From the NCBI GenBank assembly GCA_002396645.1, contig DGYI01000037.1:76205-140204 (forward strand): a stretch of 64,000 bases of DNA, in the 5' to 3' direction. Of the stretch, positions 9,626 through 18,242 are shown piece by piece. The notes beneath the pieces were generated by a model. That model was not told the DNA's origin. It saw nothing but the letters and a program-made list of their open reading frames with translations, and did not search any database. The number at the start of each line of letters is the position of its first letter. The first letter of the stretch is position 1. The translations under genes were made by a program, and so were the position numbers. The stretch comes from Firmicutes bacterium UBA5010. Its GTDB lineage: Bacteria; Bacillota; Clostridia; Tissierellales; Sedimentibacteraceae.

Positions 9626-10046
9626 TTGTATATTTTTGCTATAATTCCCAAAAGAGTATTCTACTACAACAGATGGATTTTTAGAGAACGAACATGGGAA
9701 AACAGCGGTGAGGTATACCAACATAATATTCAAAGTAAAGACATGGAAAAAGTTTATGTCCGAGTTGAGTGATTTTATAAAATCTATATTCCCTAAAAAA
9801 TATATAAAAAATTATAACTTGGTGTATCTTTCAAACTATATGATAGAGTCCTGCAGGGCTGAACTTACACACTAGAATATAATTATATCATCATCTTTAT
9901 TTTCTTTATGGAATAGCTCTTTGACAGCAGTAATCATGACAGTAATTGCTGTAATTCTAAATTTGCCGTATATAATTATCCAGAGATATAACAGGCCAAG
10001 AATCATTAGAGTTCTGAAACAACTGGAATACTCGTACTCTGCATAA
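9626..10046 (+). pseudogene. Broken glycosyl-diaponeurosporenoate acyltransferase-like gene (CrtO family)
   Basis: Joined across frames, the translation recovers the usual order of segments of this small membrane acyltransferase family: RWIFRERTWENSGEVY (frame from 9668), then after a frameshift near 9716-9722 FKVKTWKKF, YMIESCRAELTH, an in-frame TAG at 9873 where the family normally has tryptophan, then LFSLWNSS and LPYIIIQRYNRPRI, ending at the TAA at 10044. One frameshift and one nonsense codon make it inactive. No other carotenoid genes are nearby; family assignment rests on memory of the motifs ELTHW and QRYNRPR. Confidence 0.6.
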
Positions 10047-10189
10047 TTTATGGAGAATTGGCTTAGCTGTCGATCATGATTTTCGCTTGTACCAAGGAAG
10101 CATGAGAGATACCGGTTTATGGATTAAGGAGTATTAAACAGACAGGATTGAACAAAATTTAAAAGTAATGGAAGAAAGGAATGAATACT

Positions 10190-11353
10190 ATGGATTTAAA
10201 CAAAATATTTTACAAAACTTTTTTGAAAGATGTATTTTTTGTGCCTTTTCAGATAAAGTTCTGGGATGGAGAGGCAGTAAAATATGGGGAAGGAGAGAGT
10301 AAATTTACGTTAATTATTAATAGCCCTATACCAGTAGCTGATATAAAAAGTGATCCAACTATGGCTTTAGGTGAGGCTTACATGACTAATAAGATTGATA
10401 TAGATGGCGATTTACAAAAGGTTATCGAATCTCTATATAATAATAGTAAGAGCTTTTTGCATAGTACTATTATAAATAAAAAATTGAGTAATAATATTAA
10501 AAAAAGCAAGGATAACGTTCAACATCATTATGATATAGGCAATGATTTTTATAGGTTATGGTTAGAAGATTCTATGACCTATTCTTGTGGATATTTTCAA
10601 TCTCCTGATGATACTTTAAACGGTGCTCAAAAAAATAAGGTAGCTCATATCTTAAGAAAATTAAATCTTAATGAAGGACAAACATTGCTTGATATTGGCT
10701 GCGGTTGGGGAGAATTGATTATAACGGCAGCTAAAGAATATAGAGCAAAGACCATGGGAATAACTTTAAGCTCCGAGCAATTTGCCAAAATCAAGGAAAG
10801 AATCAAAAGTGAAATGCTGGAAGAACTCGTAGAAGTGCAACTGCTCGATTATAGAGAGCTGAAAAACAGAAAATTCGACAGAGTAATAAGTGTTGGTATG
10901 ATAGAGCATGTAGGCAAGGACTATCTTCATGAATACTTTTCCACAGTAAACAAACTATTAGTGGAAGAGGGAGTCTCTCTGCTTCATTGTATAACTGGCA
11001 TTAATGGAGCAGGAACAAATACGTGGATAAATAAGTATATTTTCCCCGGAGGATATATACCAACAGTCAAAGAATTAATATCACATATGTCAGATGAGGA
11101 TTTTCATTTAATAGATGCAGAAAGTCTTAGAAGACACTACGGAAGAACTTTAGAGCATTGGGCAAAAAACTTTGAAAATGCATTGCCTGAAATCATGAAG
11201 AGTAAGGACGAAACCTTTATTCGGATGTGGCGATTATACTTAAATGCCTGTGCTGCATCTTTTAATAGCGGGAATATAGACATTCATCAATTCTTGTTTA
11301 CAAAAGGTGTAAATAACGAATTGCCTTGGACAAGGGAATATATGTATAAATAA
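10190..11353 (+). CDS. Cyclopropane-fatty-acyl-phospholipid synthase family methyltransferase
   Basis: Transfers a methylene from S-adenosylmethionine to double bonds of membrane phospholipid acyl chains. The core has the hallmark HHYDIGNDFYRLWL, the SAM-binding DIGCGWGELI, the segment MIEHVGKDYLHEYF and a C-terminal segment with HY..TL..W. About 387 residues, normal for Cfa. AGAAAGGA at 10173-10180 fits the ATG at 10190 better than that at 10181. Its neighbours are lipid genes, in keeping with membrane remodelling. Confidence 0.93.
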   Translation: MDLNKIFYKTFLKDVFFVPFQIKFWDGEAVKYGEGESKFTLIINSPIPVADIKSDPTMALGEAYMTNKIDIDGDLQKVIESLYNNSKSFLHSTIINKKLSNNIKKSKDNVQHHYDIGNDFYRLWLEDSMTYSCGYFQSPDDTLNGAQKNKVAHILRKLNLNEGQTLLDIGCGWGELIITAAKEYRAKTMGITLSSEQFAKIKERIKSEMLEELVEVQLLDYRELKNRKFDRVISVGMIEHVGKDYLHEYFSTVNKLLVEEGVSLLHCITGINGAGTNTWINKYIFPGGYIPTVKELISHMSDEDFHLIDAESLRRHYGRTLEHWAKNFENALPEIMKSKDETFIRMWRLYLNACAASFNSGNIDIHQFLFTKGVNNELPWTREYMYK

Positions 11354-11477
11354 GGATAAGGCAAAAAAATATTTCTAGATGAAGTAATATATAAGCAGAA
11401 GAAAATTTTATTATTATAGAATATCATATAAAAAATATCAAAATGAGATGGTTAAAATATGGTTTAGGAGAACGAAA

Positions 11478-12827
11478 ATGGGATATATAGGTCTAATGAC
11501 TAAGACCAATAAGTTAAACCACAATTTTCAAAAGAGTAGAAGTGAGATACTTGATAAACGTGAGCAAAAGGTCAGAGAATTACTTAAGCATGCTTATTAC
11601 AATTCTGAGTTTTATCATGAGTATTATTCTAGTTATGGTATTCGTGACGGGGATATTAGGGAAATTCCAATAAATAAGATTCCTAGTATCGATAAAAAGA
11701 TATTTGTAGAGAATTTTAACAGAATAGTGACTGACAAACGAGTAAATTTGCAACATATAGAACGTTTTCTCATGAAGGAGAAGAGCAGGGATAAAAAGTA
11801 TTTGGACGAATATGCAATTGTTCACTCGTCAGGAAGTACAGGTAAGCCAACATGCTTCATTTACGATCGTAATTCGTGGGAAACAATACTTGCTGCCGGA
11901 TTCAGGGCATGTAAGGGAGAAGTAGGGCTGAAGGAAGCTATCTCAAAAAGTTTAAGAGGGCTTAGAGTATTGTATGTAGCTGCAACAGAAGGAAGATTTG
12001 GAGGAGCTATGGCAGCAAATTCCGGTATCAAGGGTTTTGGATTTCGTCCTCTGTTGTTGAATATCAATCTATCACTGGAACTCTGGATAGATAAAATTAA
12101 TAGATTCAATCCGGATGTAATCATTGGCTATCCATCTGCAATTAAAATTCTTTGTGATTTGATTTCAGACAATAAGATTAAAATAAATGTTTTTAGAGTA
12201 ATTACTGGTGGCGAACCGACAACTAGGGAACAAAGAAGGTATTTTCAATCTGTTTTGCATACAGATATATTTAATATTTACGGAGCGTCTGAGTCAATAA
12301 TAATGGGTCTAGAAAGAGATACATATCAAGGATTTTATATATTTGATGATATAAATTATCTTGAAGTAGAAGAAGAACATACTTTTATTACGCCATTGTA
12401 TAACTACTCGCAGCCTCTTATTCGCTATAAACTTACTGATAAACTGATGAGTGCAGAAAGATTAGAAAATGAAGCACTCCCATTTAGCAAAATAAAAGAG
12501 ATTATGGGGAGAAATGAGGAAATCATGTGGTTTATAAATGATAAGGGAGAGAAGGATTTTCTGCACCCTTTGATTATCAATACATTAGAGGCAGAGGGAA
12601 TAATCGGATACCAGTTTGTTCAGCGTTCAAATAGAATGTTTGAGATAAGGGTAGAGTTAAGGCAAGGTGCTGATTTTAATACTACTCAAAATCAGCTACG
12701 CAAACAAATGGATAATATCTTAAAAGAAAAAAAGTTGCTATACCTAAACTATCGGATAAAGCAGGTGAATACCATACCTATTAATACATCAACAGGTAAA
12801 AGCAATGTTGTTATCAAAGAAATTTAG
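11478..12827 (+). CDS. PaaK/CapK-like adenylate-forming enzyme
   Basis: Member of the ANL superfamily (phenylacetate-CoA ligase / CapK-like). The phosphate-binding loop SSGSTGKPT, the adenine-binding region YGASES and the RYKLTDKL segment (equivalent of the A7/A8 region) are visible in order. About 449 residues. AGGAGAA upstream fixes the ATG at 11478; the longer frame from 11448 starts upstream of that site. CapK-like members usually lie in polysaccharide or lipid clusters; here it follows the cyclopropane synthase. Substrate unknown. Confidence 0.82.
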   Translation: MGYIGLMTKTNKLNHNFQKSRSEILDKREQKVRELLKHAYYNSEFYHEYYSSYGIRDGDIREIPINKIPSIDKKIFVENFNRIVTDKRVNLQHIERFLMKEKSRDKKYLDEYAIVHSSGSTGKPTCFIYDRNSWETILAAGFRACKGEVGLKEAISKSLRGLRVLYVAATEGRFGGAMAANSGIKGFGFRPLLLNINLSLELWIDKINRFNPDVIIGYPSAIKILCDLISDNKIKINVFRVITGGEPTTREQRRYFQSVLHTDIFNIYGASESIIMGLERDTYQGFYIFDDINYLEVEEEHTFITPLYNYSQPLIRYKLTDKLMSAERLENEALPFSKIKEIMGRNEEIMWFINDKGEKDFLHPLIINTLEAEGIIGYQFVQRSNRMFEIRVELRQGADFNTTQNQLRKQMDNILKEKKLLYLNYRIKQVNTIPINTSTGKSNVVIKEI

Positions 12828-13009
12828 TGTTTATAACTTTATTTAGATGACACTAAATGGTAATATTATAAAATGTGAGCAAATGTTTATATAAATGTAT
12901 TGACTATAATTATTGCTATCAATATAATAAAACATATAAGCAAGTGTTTAACTATTCGTGTAGAGTATTAATTTCAATTGCTATTCATGCATATTTTTGG
13001 AGGAGAGAA

Positions 13010-13459
<450 letters not shown>

Positions 13460-13699
13460 ATACATTAGTGTTGAGAATTAAATTACAAATATTTAAGCCC
13501 TGAATCTGTCCTATCACTGTGTTATGAGATGGTTAATGATGAAATGTGCAGCGAATTTCTCGCATAAGAATATATTTAACAACAGAAAAGAAACATAAAT
13601 AAGTAAAAGTATATCGATAACTTGAATGGTTGAAAAGCTACTTAAGTTTACATTTATTATTTTCTTTATTGCCAGCATAATAAGAAAATGGTATTATAA

Positions 13700-13721
13700 C
13701 AATTAAGCCATTGTTTAATTG
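13700..13721. promoter_or_regulatory. Candidate operator upstream of the first ArsR gene
   Basis: Inverted repeat CAATTAA (13700-13706) / TTAATTG (13715-13721), ending 9 bases before the ribosome binding site of the regulator gene. It is AT-rich like ArsR/SmtB operators, but its sequence differs from the two operators before the second ArsR gene. Confidence 0.35.
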
Positions 13722-13741
13722 ATTACATGAAAGGAGTAACT

Positions 13742-14107
13742 ATGTCAAACAAGAAGAATGAAAATGCAGTATGTAGCACTACCATTATTCATGAGGATAT
13801 ATTAGAAAAAGTAAAACAGGAAATAACAGATGATGAAATCTTATTTGATATGGCAGCGGAGTTTAAGGTTTTAAGCGACCCTACACGTTTAAAGATTATA
13901 AATGTACTAATGCTTTCAGAAATGTGTGTGTGTGATATTTCAGCTCTTTTAAATATGTCTTCGCCTGCTATTTCTCATCATCTAAAATCGTTGCGACAAA
14001 CTCGTTTGATTAAATATAGGCGTGACGGCAAAATTGCTTACTATTCATTAGATGATGAACATATCAAAGCAATGTTTAGTCAATGCTTAACCCATGTTAC
14101 AGAATAA
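13742..14107 (+). CDS. ArsR/SmtB-family metal-sensing repressor
   Basis: Winged-helix repressor expected to release DNA on binding Cd/Pb/Zn. 121 residues with an N-terminal cysteine (VCSTTIIH), the alpha-3 metal motif EMCVCDIS and recognition helix SPAISHHLKSLRQ; a C-terminal DDEH...H segment resembles the SmtB alpha-5 site. The N-terminal cysteine plus CXC pattern resembles CadC. AAAGGAG at 13730-13736 fits ATG 13742, not the ATG at 13727. A second regulator of exactly the same length follows at 14367, and the metal ATPase comes after that. Confidence 0.9.
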   Translation: MSNKKNENAVCSTTIIHEDILEKVKQEITDDEILFDMAAEFKVLSDPTRLKIINVLMLSEMCVCDISALLNMSSPAISHHLKSLRQTRLIKYRRDGKIAYYSLDDEHIKAMFSQCLTHVTE

Positions 14108-14282
14108 ATATGAGAGCATTTCTGAAAGCCTATATCAAAAACAGCAAAAGTACTTGCGGATATGCCATAGGGTATACAAAGAATTACCACCTGTATGGTA
14201 CCGCTCAGAGCCATTATAAATCGATACAAAAAAATGTTTAACTCAGATATTTATTTATTTGAGTTAAATTTTTAAAAAGACC

Positions 14283-14338
14283 TTGATAGTTGAACATATA
14301 TTCAACTATACTGTAAACATAGTTGAGCGAATGCTCAA
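14283..14338 (+). promoter_or_regulatory. Promoter with two palindromic metalloregulator operators
   Basis: The -35 TTGATA (14283-14288) and -10 TATACT (14307-14312) are 18 bases apart. Operator 1, TTGAACATATATTCAA (14290-14305), fills the spacer; operator 2, TTGAGCGAATGCTCAA (14323-14338), lies just downstream. Their centres are 33 bases apart, about three helical turns, so two dimers would sit on one face. The TGAAC...TTCA form is typical of ArsR/SmtB sites. Confidence 0.75.
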
Positions 14339-14366
14339 TTGAATTTGAATAGAGGGAGGTATTTCT

Positions 14367-14732
14367 ATAGATAAGAAGATAGATAAGATAGGTGTATGCG
14401 ATTGTAGCGTTATTCATTCGGATATTGTGGAAATAGTAAAATCAAAGATGCCTGAAGAATCCCAGCTTTATGATTTGGCTGATTTTTTCAAAGTTCTTGG
14501 AGATAGCACGAGAGTTAAAATTTTGTGGGTGCTTGACTCAAATGAAATGTGTGTCTGTGATTTGGCAGTGCTCCTTAATATGACTAAATCTGCCATTTCT
14601 CATCAGCTGCAATCGCTAAGACAAGCGAATCTTGTTAAGTTTAGGAAAGAGGGTAAATTTGTCTTTTATTCTCTCGCAGATAAACATGTGAAAGACATCT
14701 TCGAAAAAGGCTTAGAACATATTGTAGAATAA
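14367..14732 (+). CDS. Second ArsR/SmtB-family repressor, apparent ATA start
   Basis: Winged-helix metalloregulator paralogous to the gene at 13742: VCDCSVIH at the N-terminus, NEMCVCDLA in alpha-3 and KSAISHQLQSLRQ in the recognition helix. Counted from the ATA at 14367 it is 121 residues, identical in length to its neighbour, and AGAGGGAGGT (14351-14360) is correctly spaced for that codon. There is no in-frame ATG, GTG or TTG until GTG at 14427, which would delete the cysteine-rich N-terminal sensing segment. So translation either starts at ATA or an ATG was recently lost. It is led by a promoter with two operators and followed by the HMA and ATPase genes. Confidence 0.8.
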   Translation: MDKKIDKIGVCDCSVIHSDIVEIVKSKMPEESQLYDLADFFKVLGDSTRVKILWVLDSNEMCVCDLAVLLNMTKSAISHQLQSLRQANLVKFRKEGKFVFYSLADKHVKDIFEKGLEHIVE

Positions 14733-14757
14733 TTAAAAATAATAGGAGGATTTTATC

Positions 14758-14979
14758 ATGAAAAAAACATTTAAATTAGAGGGCTTAGACTGTGCTAACT
14801 GCGCTGCAAAAATGGAAAAGGCAATCAATAATCTTGACGGCGTGAGCAACGCCACTGTTAATTTTATGACTACCAAACTTGTTATCGAGGCAGATGACGA
14901 TAAGATGGCTGAAATTATCGAAGCTGCAAAAGCAATTGTTAAAAAAACGGAGCCTGACGTGGTGATGAAAAAGGCTTAA
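14758..14979 (+). CDS. HMA-domain metallochaperone (73 aa)
   Basis: Small ferredoxin-like metal-binding protein with the metal loop GLDCANCA near the N-terminus. It ends in EPDVVMKK, the same segment that in the ATPase at 1-1932 leads on into the membrane part, so this is the same HMA domain encoded as a separate protein. It lies 15 bases before the ATPase gene and has its own AGGAGG. It probably hands metal to that pump. Confidence 0.92.
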   Translation: MKKTFKLEGLDCANCAAKMEKAINNLDGVSNATVNFMTTKLVIEADDDKMAEIIEAAKAIVKKTEPDVVMKKA

Positions 14980-14994
14980 CGAGGAGGCAGTGCT

Positions 14995-16839
14995 ATGAAC
15001 AATCGGTTAAAACGAATTATTGCAGGCGGCATAATTTTCGCCGCTACAATGATTTTAAAAACAAACAATGAGCTGTTAGAGCTTGCGTTATATCTTATCA
15101 GTTATATTATTGTTGGCGGAGATGTGGTTTTAAAGGCTATAAAAAACATTCTCAAGGGTAAGGTCTTCGACGAGAACTTCCTTATGAGCGTTGCTACAAT
15201 CGGTGCATTCTTTATCGGCGAATATCCAGAAGGCGTTGCAGTTATGTTATTTTATCTGGTTGGTGAAACATTCCAAAGCTATGCTGTTGATAAGTCAAGA
15301 AAGTCAATTGCAAGCTTGATGGACATTCGCCCGGATTATGCGAACGTGAAACGCGGTGATGAACTCGTCAAAACAGACCCGGATGAAGTAAAGATTGGTG
15401 ATATTATCGTAATTAAAGCCGGAGAGAAAATCCCTCTTGACGGCAAGGTTATAGAAGGAAACTCTATGGTCGATACTTCGGCACTTACCGGTGAGTCTGT
15501 ACCGCGTGAAATAACTGCTGGTAGTGACATATTAAGCGGATGCATCAATATTAACGGAGTAATTACGGCAGAAGTTACCAAGGAATTTGGAGAATCTACC
15601 GTCAGCAAGATTCTTGATTTAGTCGAGAATGCCAGCAGTAAAAAATCCAATTCGGAACAATTTATTACGAAGTTTGCGAGATATTATACTCCCGTTGTGG
15701 TAATCATCGCTGCTATTTTAGCTATTGTGCCGCCTCTTGTTATAGAGGGTGCGACTTTTAGCGACTGGGTATACAGAGCATTAGCATTTCTTGTGGTTTC
15801 CTGCCCGTGTGCGCTTGTTGTCTCCATACCATTAAGTTTCTTCGGTGGAATAGGCGGAGCTTCAAGAAGCGGGATCTTGGTCAAAGGCAGCAACTATCTG
15901 GAAGCGTTGGCGCAGACGGAAATTGTTGTTTTCGATAAAACCGGTACCTTAACAAAAGGTGTATTTAATGTACAGGAAGTACATGCAGAGGGAATTTCAA
16001 AAGAAGAGTTGTTGGAATTAACTGCTTATGCAGAAAGCTACTCCAATCATCCAATTTCTCTGTCATTGAAACGTGCTTATGACAAAGATATCGACAATGG
16101 GCACATTTCGGATGTAGAAGAAATATCGGGTCATGGTGTTAATGCAATAATAGATGGCAAGAAGGTTTCAGCAGGTAATTTCAGGCTCATGGAAAAGATG
16201 GATATCCCATATTACAAAGGTGAACTGATTGGTACGGTTGTACATGTTGCAGTTGATAACGTATATGCCGGTTATATTATTATAGCCGATGAGGTAAAAG
16301 CAGATTCGGCACAGGCAATCAGAGATCTTAAGGAAGCTAACATTAAACAGACAGTTATGTTGACAGGCGACACCAAAAACGTTGGTACAAAAGTTGCCAG
16401 GGATCTAGGACTTGATAAAGTTTATGCTGAATTGTTACCGGGAGATAAGGTTGAAAAACTGGAAGAACTGTTTTCACAAAAATCAGCAAAAGGCAAGCTT
16501 GCTTTTGTAGGTGATGGAATCAATGATGCCCCTGTTTTAGCCCGTGCAGACATCGGAATAGCAATGGGCGGTTTGGGCTCTGATGCAGCCATTGAAGCTG
16601 CGGACATTGTCATTATGACCGATGAGCCTTCTAAAATTGCTACAGCAATAAAGATTTCACAAAAGACACTGAAAATTGCACATCAAAACATTGGATTTTC
16701 TCTTTCCGTAAAAGCAGTTGTTCTTGTCTTGAGTGCCTTGGGATTAGCTACCTTGTGGGAGGCAGTATTCGCTGATGTAGGCGTGACTATCATCGCGGTA
16801 TTAAATGCTTTCAGAGCATTGAATGTGAAAAAAATATGA
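14995..16839 (+). CDS. Zn/Cd/Pb-type P1B ATPase without fused HMA domain
   Basis: Metal-exporting ATPase of 614 residues with TGES in the actuator, CPC in the transmembrane metal site, DKTGTLTKG at the phosphorylation site, SNHP in the nucleotide-binding domain and GDGINDAP in the hinge. It starts directly in membrane helices after MNNRLKRI, so the soluble HMA part is supplied by the preceding gene. Very similar to the ATPase at the window start. Preceded by GAGGAGG. Regulated, by position, by the ArsR genes upstream. Confidence 0.95.
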   Translation: MNNRLKRIIAGGIIFAATMILKTNNELLELALYLISYIIVGGDVVLKAIKNILKGKVFDENFLMSVATIGAFFIGEYPEGVAVMLFYLVGETFQSYAVDKSRKSIASLMDIRPDYANVKRGDELVKTDPDEVKIGDIIVIKAGEKIPLDGKVIEGNSMVDTSALTGESVPREITAGSDILSGCININGVITAEVTKEFGESTVSKILDLVENASSKKSNSEQFITKFARYYTPVVVIIAAILAIVPPLVIEGATFSDWVYRALAFLVVSCPCALVVSIPLSFFGGIGGASRSGILVKGSNYLEALAQTEIVVFDKTGTLTKGVFNVQEVHAEGISKEELLELTAYAESYSNHPISLSLKRAYDKDIDNGHISDVEEISGHGVNAIIDGKKVSAGNFRLMEKMDIPYYKGELIGTVVHVAVDNVYAGYIIIADEVKADSAQAIRDLKEANIKQTVMLTGDTKNVGTKVARDLGLDKVYAELLPGDKVEKLEELFSQKSAKGKLAFVGDGINDAPVLARADIGIAMGGLGSDAAIEAADIVIMTDEPSKIATAIKISQKTLKIAHQNIGFSLSVKAVVLVLSALGLATLWEAVFADVGVTIIAVLNAFRALNVKKI

Positions 16840-16903
16840 AATGTCATTACTTTTCAATATAATGCAAACCAGACTTTGATTCGTCCTTTTGCTTACAGAA
16901 ACT

Positions 16904-16942
16904 ACCCCTTGTTTTGTCCTACCATTAAGCAAATCAAGGGGT
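16904..16942. repeat. Inverted repeat after the second metal ATPase
   Basis: ACCCCTTGTTTTG (16904-16916) pairs with CAAATCAAGGGGT (16930-16942), one mismatch in 13. The arms match those of the hairpin after the first ATPase (1951-1992), so the two ATPase cassettes share their downstream sequence. Confidence 0.6.
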
Positions 16943-17030
16943 ACATCATATGTATTAAGATAGAGAGGGATATCAGCATCAATCATTAAGTAAGGATTGT
17001 GAGTATAACTAAAAAATAGAATATCAAAGC

Positions 17031-17119
17031 CAAGGGCAAACCCACCTAAAGGTGGGGACGCAAAGCCATAGGAACTAAGACGCTTCAAAAAGCGTTATGA
17101 TAGCCTGGCTGCCGGAAGT
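17031..17119 (+). promoter_or_regulatory. Cyclic di-GMP-I (GEMM-I) riboswitch aptamer
   Basis: The conserved core of the class is readable in order: GGGCAAACC, a short stem with loop TAAA, GGGGACGCAAAGCCA, then a second stem (GACGCTT/AAGCGTT) and TAGCCTGGCTGCCG closing the ligand pocket. An intrinsic terminator follows at once, so it is built to control transcription in response to c-di-GMP. What follows now is only a broken ATPase fragment; the gene it once controlled is not evident. Confidence 0.9.
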
Positions 17120-17127
17120 CACGCATA

Positions 17128-17156
17128 GCCTGCCCTTTTTTCAAGGGCAGGCTTTT
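17128..17156 (+). terminator. Intrinsic terminator, expression platform of the riboswitch
   Basis: GCCTGCCC (17128-17135) and GGGCAGGC (17145-17152) form a perfect 8-bp stem followed by TTTT. It begins about ten bases after the aptamer. Confidence 0.88.
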
Positions 17157-17224
17157 GCACATTTGTGGCTTTTGACGGATGTTTTTGGGGTATCAGATGC
17201 AGGCTTTCGCCACGCTCCTGGTGT

Positions 17225-17899
17225 TTCTTTGGCGGAATAGGCGGAGCTTCAAGAAAGGGAATTTTAGTTAAAGGTAGTAATTATCTTGAAGCATTAGCAC
17301 GAACAGAAATTGTTGTTTTTGATAAAACAGGTACATTAACAAAGGGAGTATTTAATGTGCAAGAAATTCAGCCGGAAGGGATATCTAAAGAAGAATTATT
17401 GGAATTAACTGCATATGATGAAAGTTATTCAAATCATCCAATATCCTTATCTTTAAAACGTGCTTATGGTAAGGAAATTGATAATGGAAGAATTTCAAAT
17501 GTAGAAGAGATATCTGGTCATGGTGTTAATGCAGTAGTTGATGGGAAAAATATTTTGGCTGGGAACATTAAATTAATGAAAAAATATAATATCCCTCACT
17601 TTGAATTTGAATTAGTTGGAACAGTTGTACATGTTGCAGTTGATAACAAATATTCCGGATATATTGTTATAGCAGAGGAAGTAAAGGAAGATTCAGCACA
17701 AGCAATTAAAGAATTGAAAGCTGCCAACATTAGGCAAACAGTTATGTTAACAGGTGATGCTAAAAGTGTAGGTGCAAAAGTTGCTAAAGAACTTGGACTT
17801 GATAAGGTATATGCTGAATTGTTGCCTGGAGATAAAGTTGTTGTAACTATCATTGCGGTTTTAAATTCATTTAGAGCGTTAAATGTAAAAAATCTTTAG
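17225..17899 (+). pseudogene. Truncated and internally deleted third P1B ATPase copy
   Basis: From FFGGIGGASRKGILVKG onward this closely follows the ATPase at 14995-16839 (DKTGTLTKGVFNVQE, SNHPISLSL, LTGDAKSVGAKV). It lacks everything before the CPC helix, and LLPGDKV is joined directly to VTIIAVLNSFRALN, deleting about 110 residues including the GDGINDAP hinge. The frame is still open, starting from a GTG at 17165 in unrelated sequence, but the product cannot work as a pump. It sits just behind the riboswitch terminator. Confidence 0.88.
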
Positions 17900-18242
17900 T
17901 TGATTTATTTTGTAAATCATTAAATAATGGTTATTTATATATCTGATAATTAAAAACTTGAAAAACAAAGTACACAAAAGTCACCTATTCCTGTAGAATT
18001 TAAAAAGGTAAAGCATATTTTTATCGAACATGTGGTAAAAGTTCTAAAAACTTTCTGTGATGGATCACATGACGGTACCTATTTTTAATAAAATTTACTG
18101 CTGATAAAGATAGAACCGAATATATGTGCATGTAAATATACTAAAAATCCACCTTGGAACACACGAGAATTTTTAATATAAATTAAAGTAACAAAAAAAG
18201 TTTTATCAGAACCATCGAAACTAATCGCCTTTATTTGCTTTT
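17900..18242. other. AT-rich intergenic region
   Basis: About 340 bases in which I see no gene or clear regulatory site. It separates the ATPase fragment from the decayed hsdR gene. Confidence 0.4.

Noticed and set aside
17165..17899. Intact small metal ATPase
   Set aside because: The open frame starts in unrelated sequence and lacks the membrane metal site and the GDGINDAP hinge, so it is a remnant.
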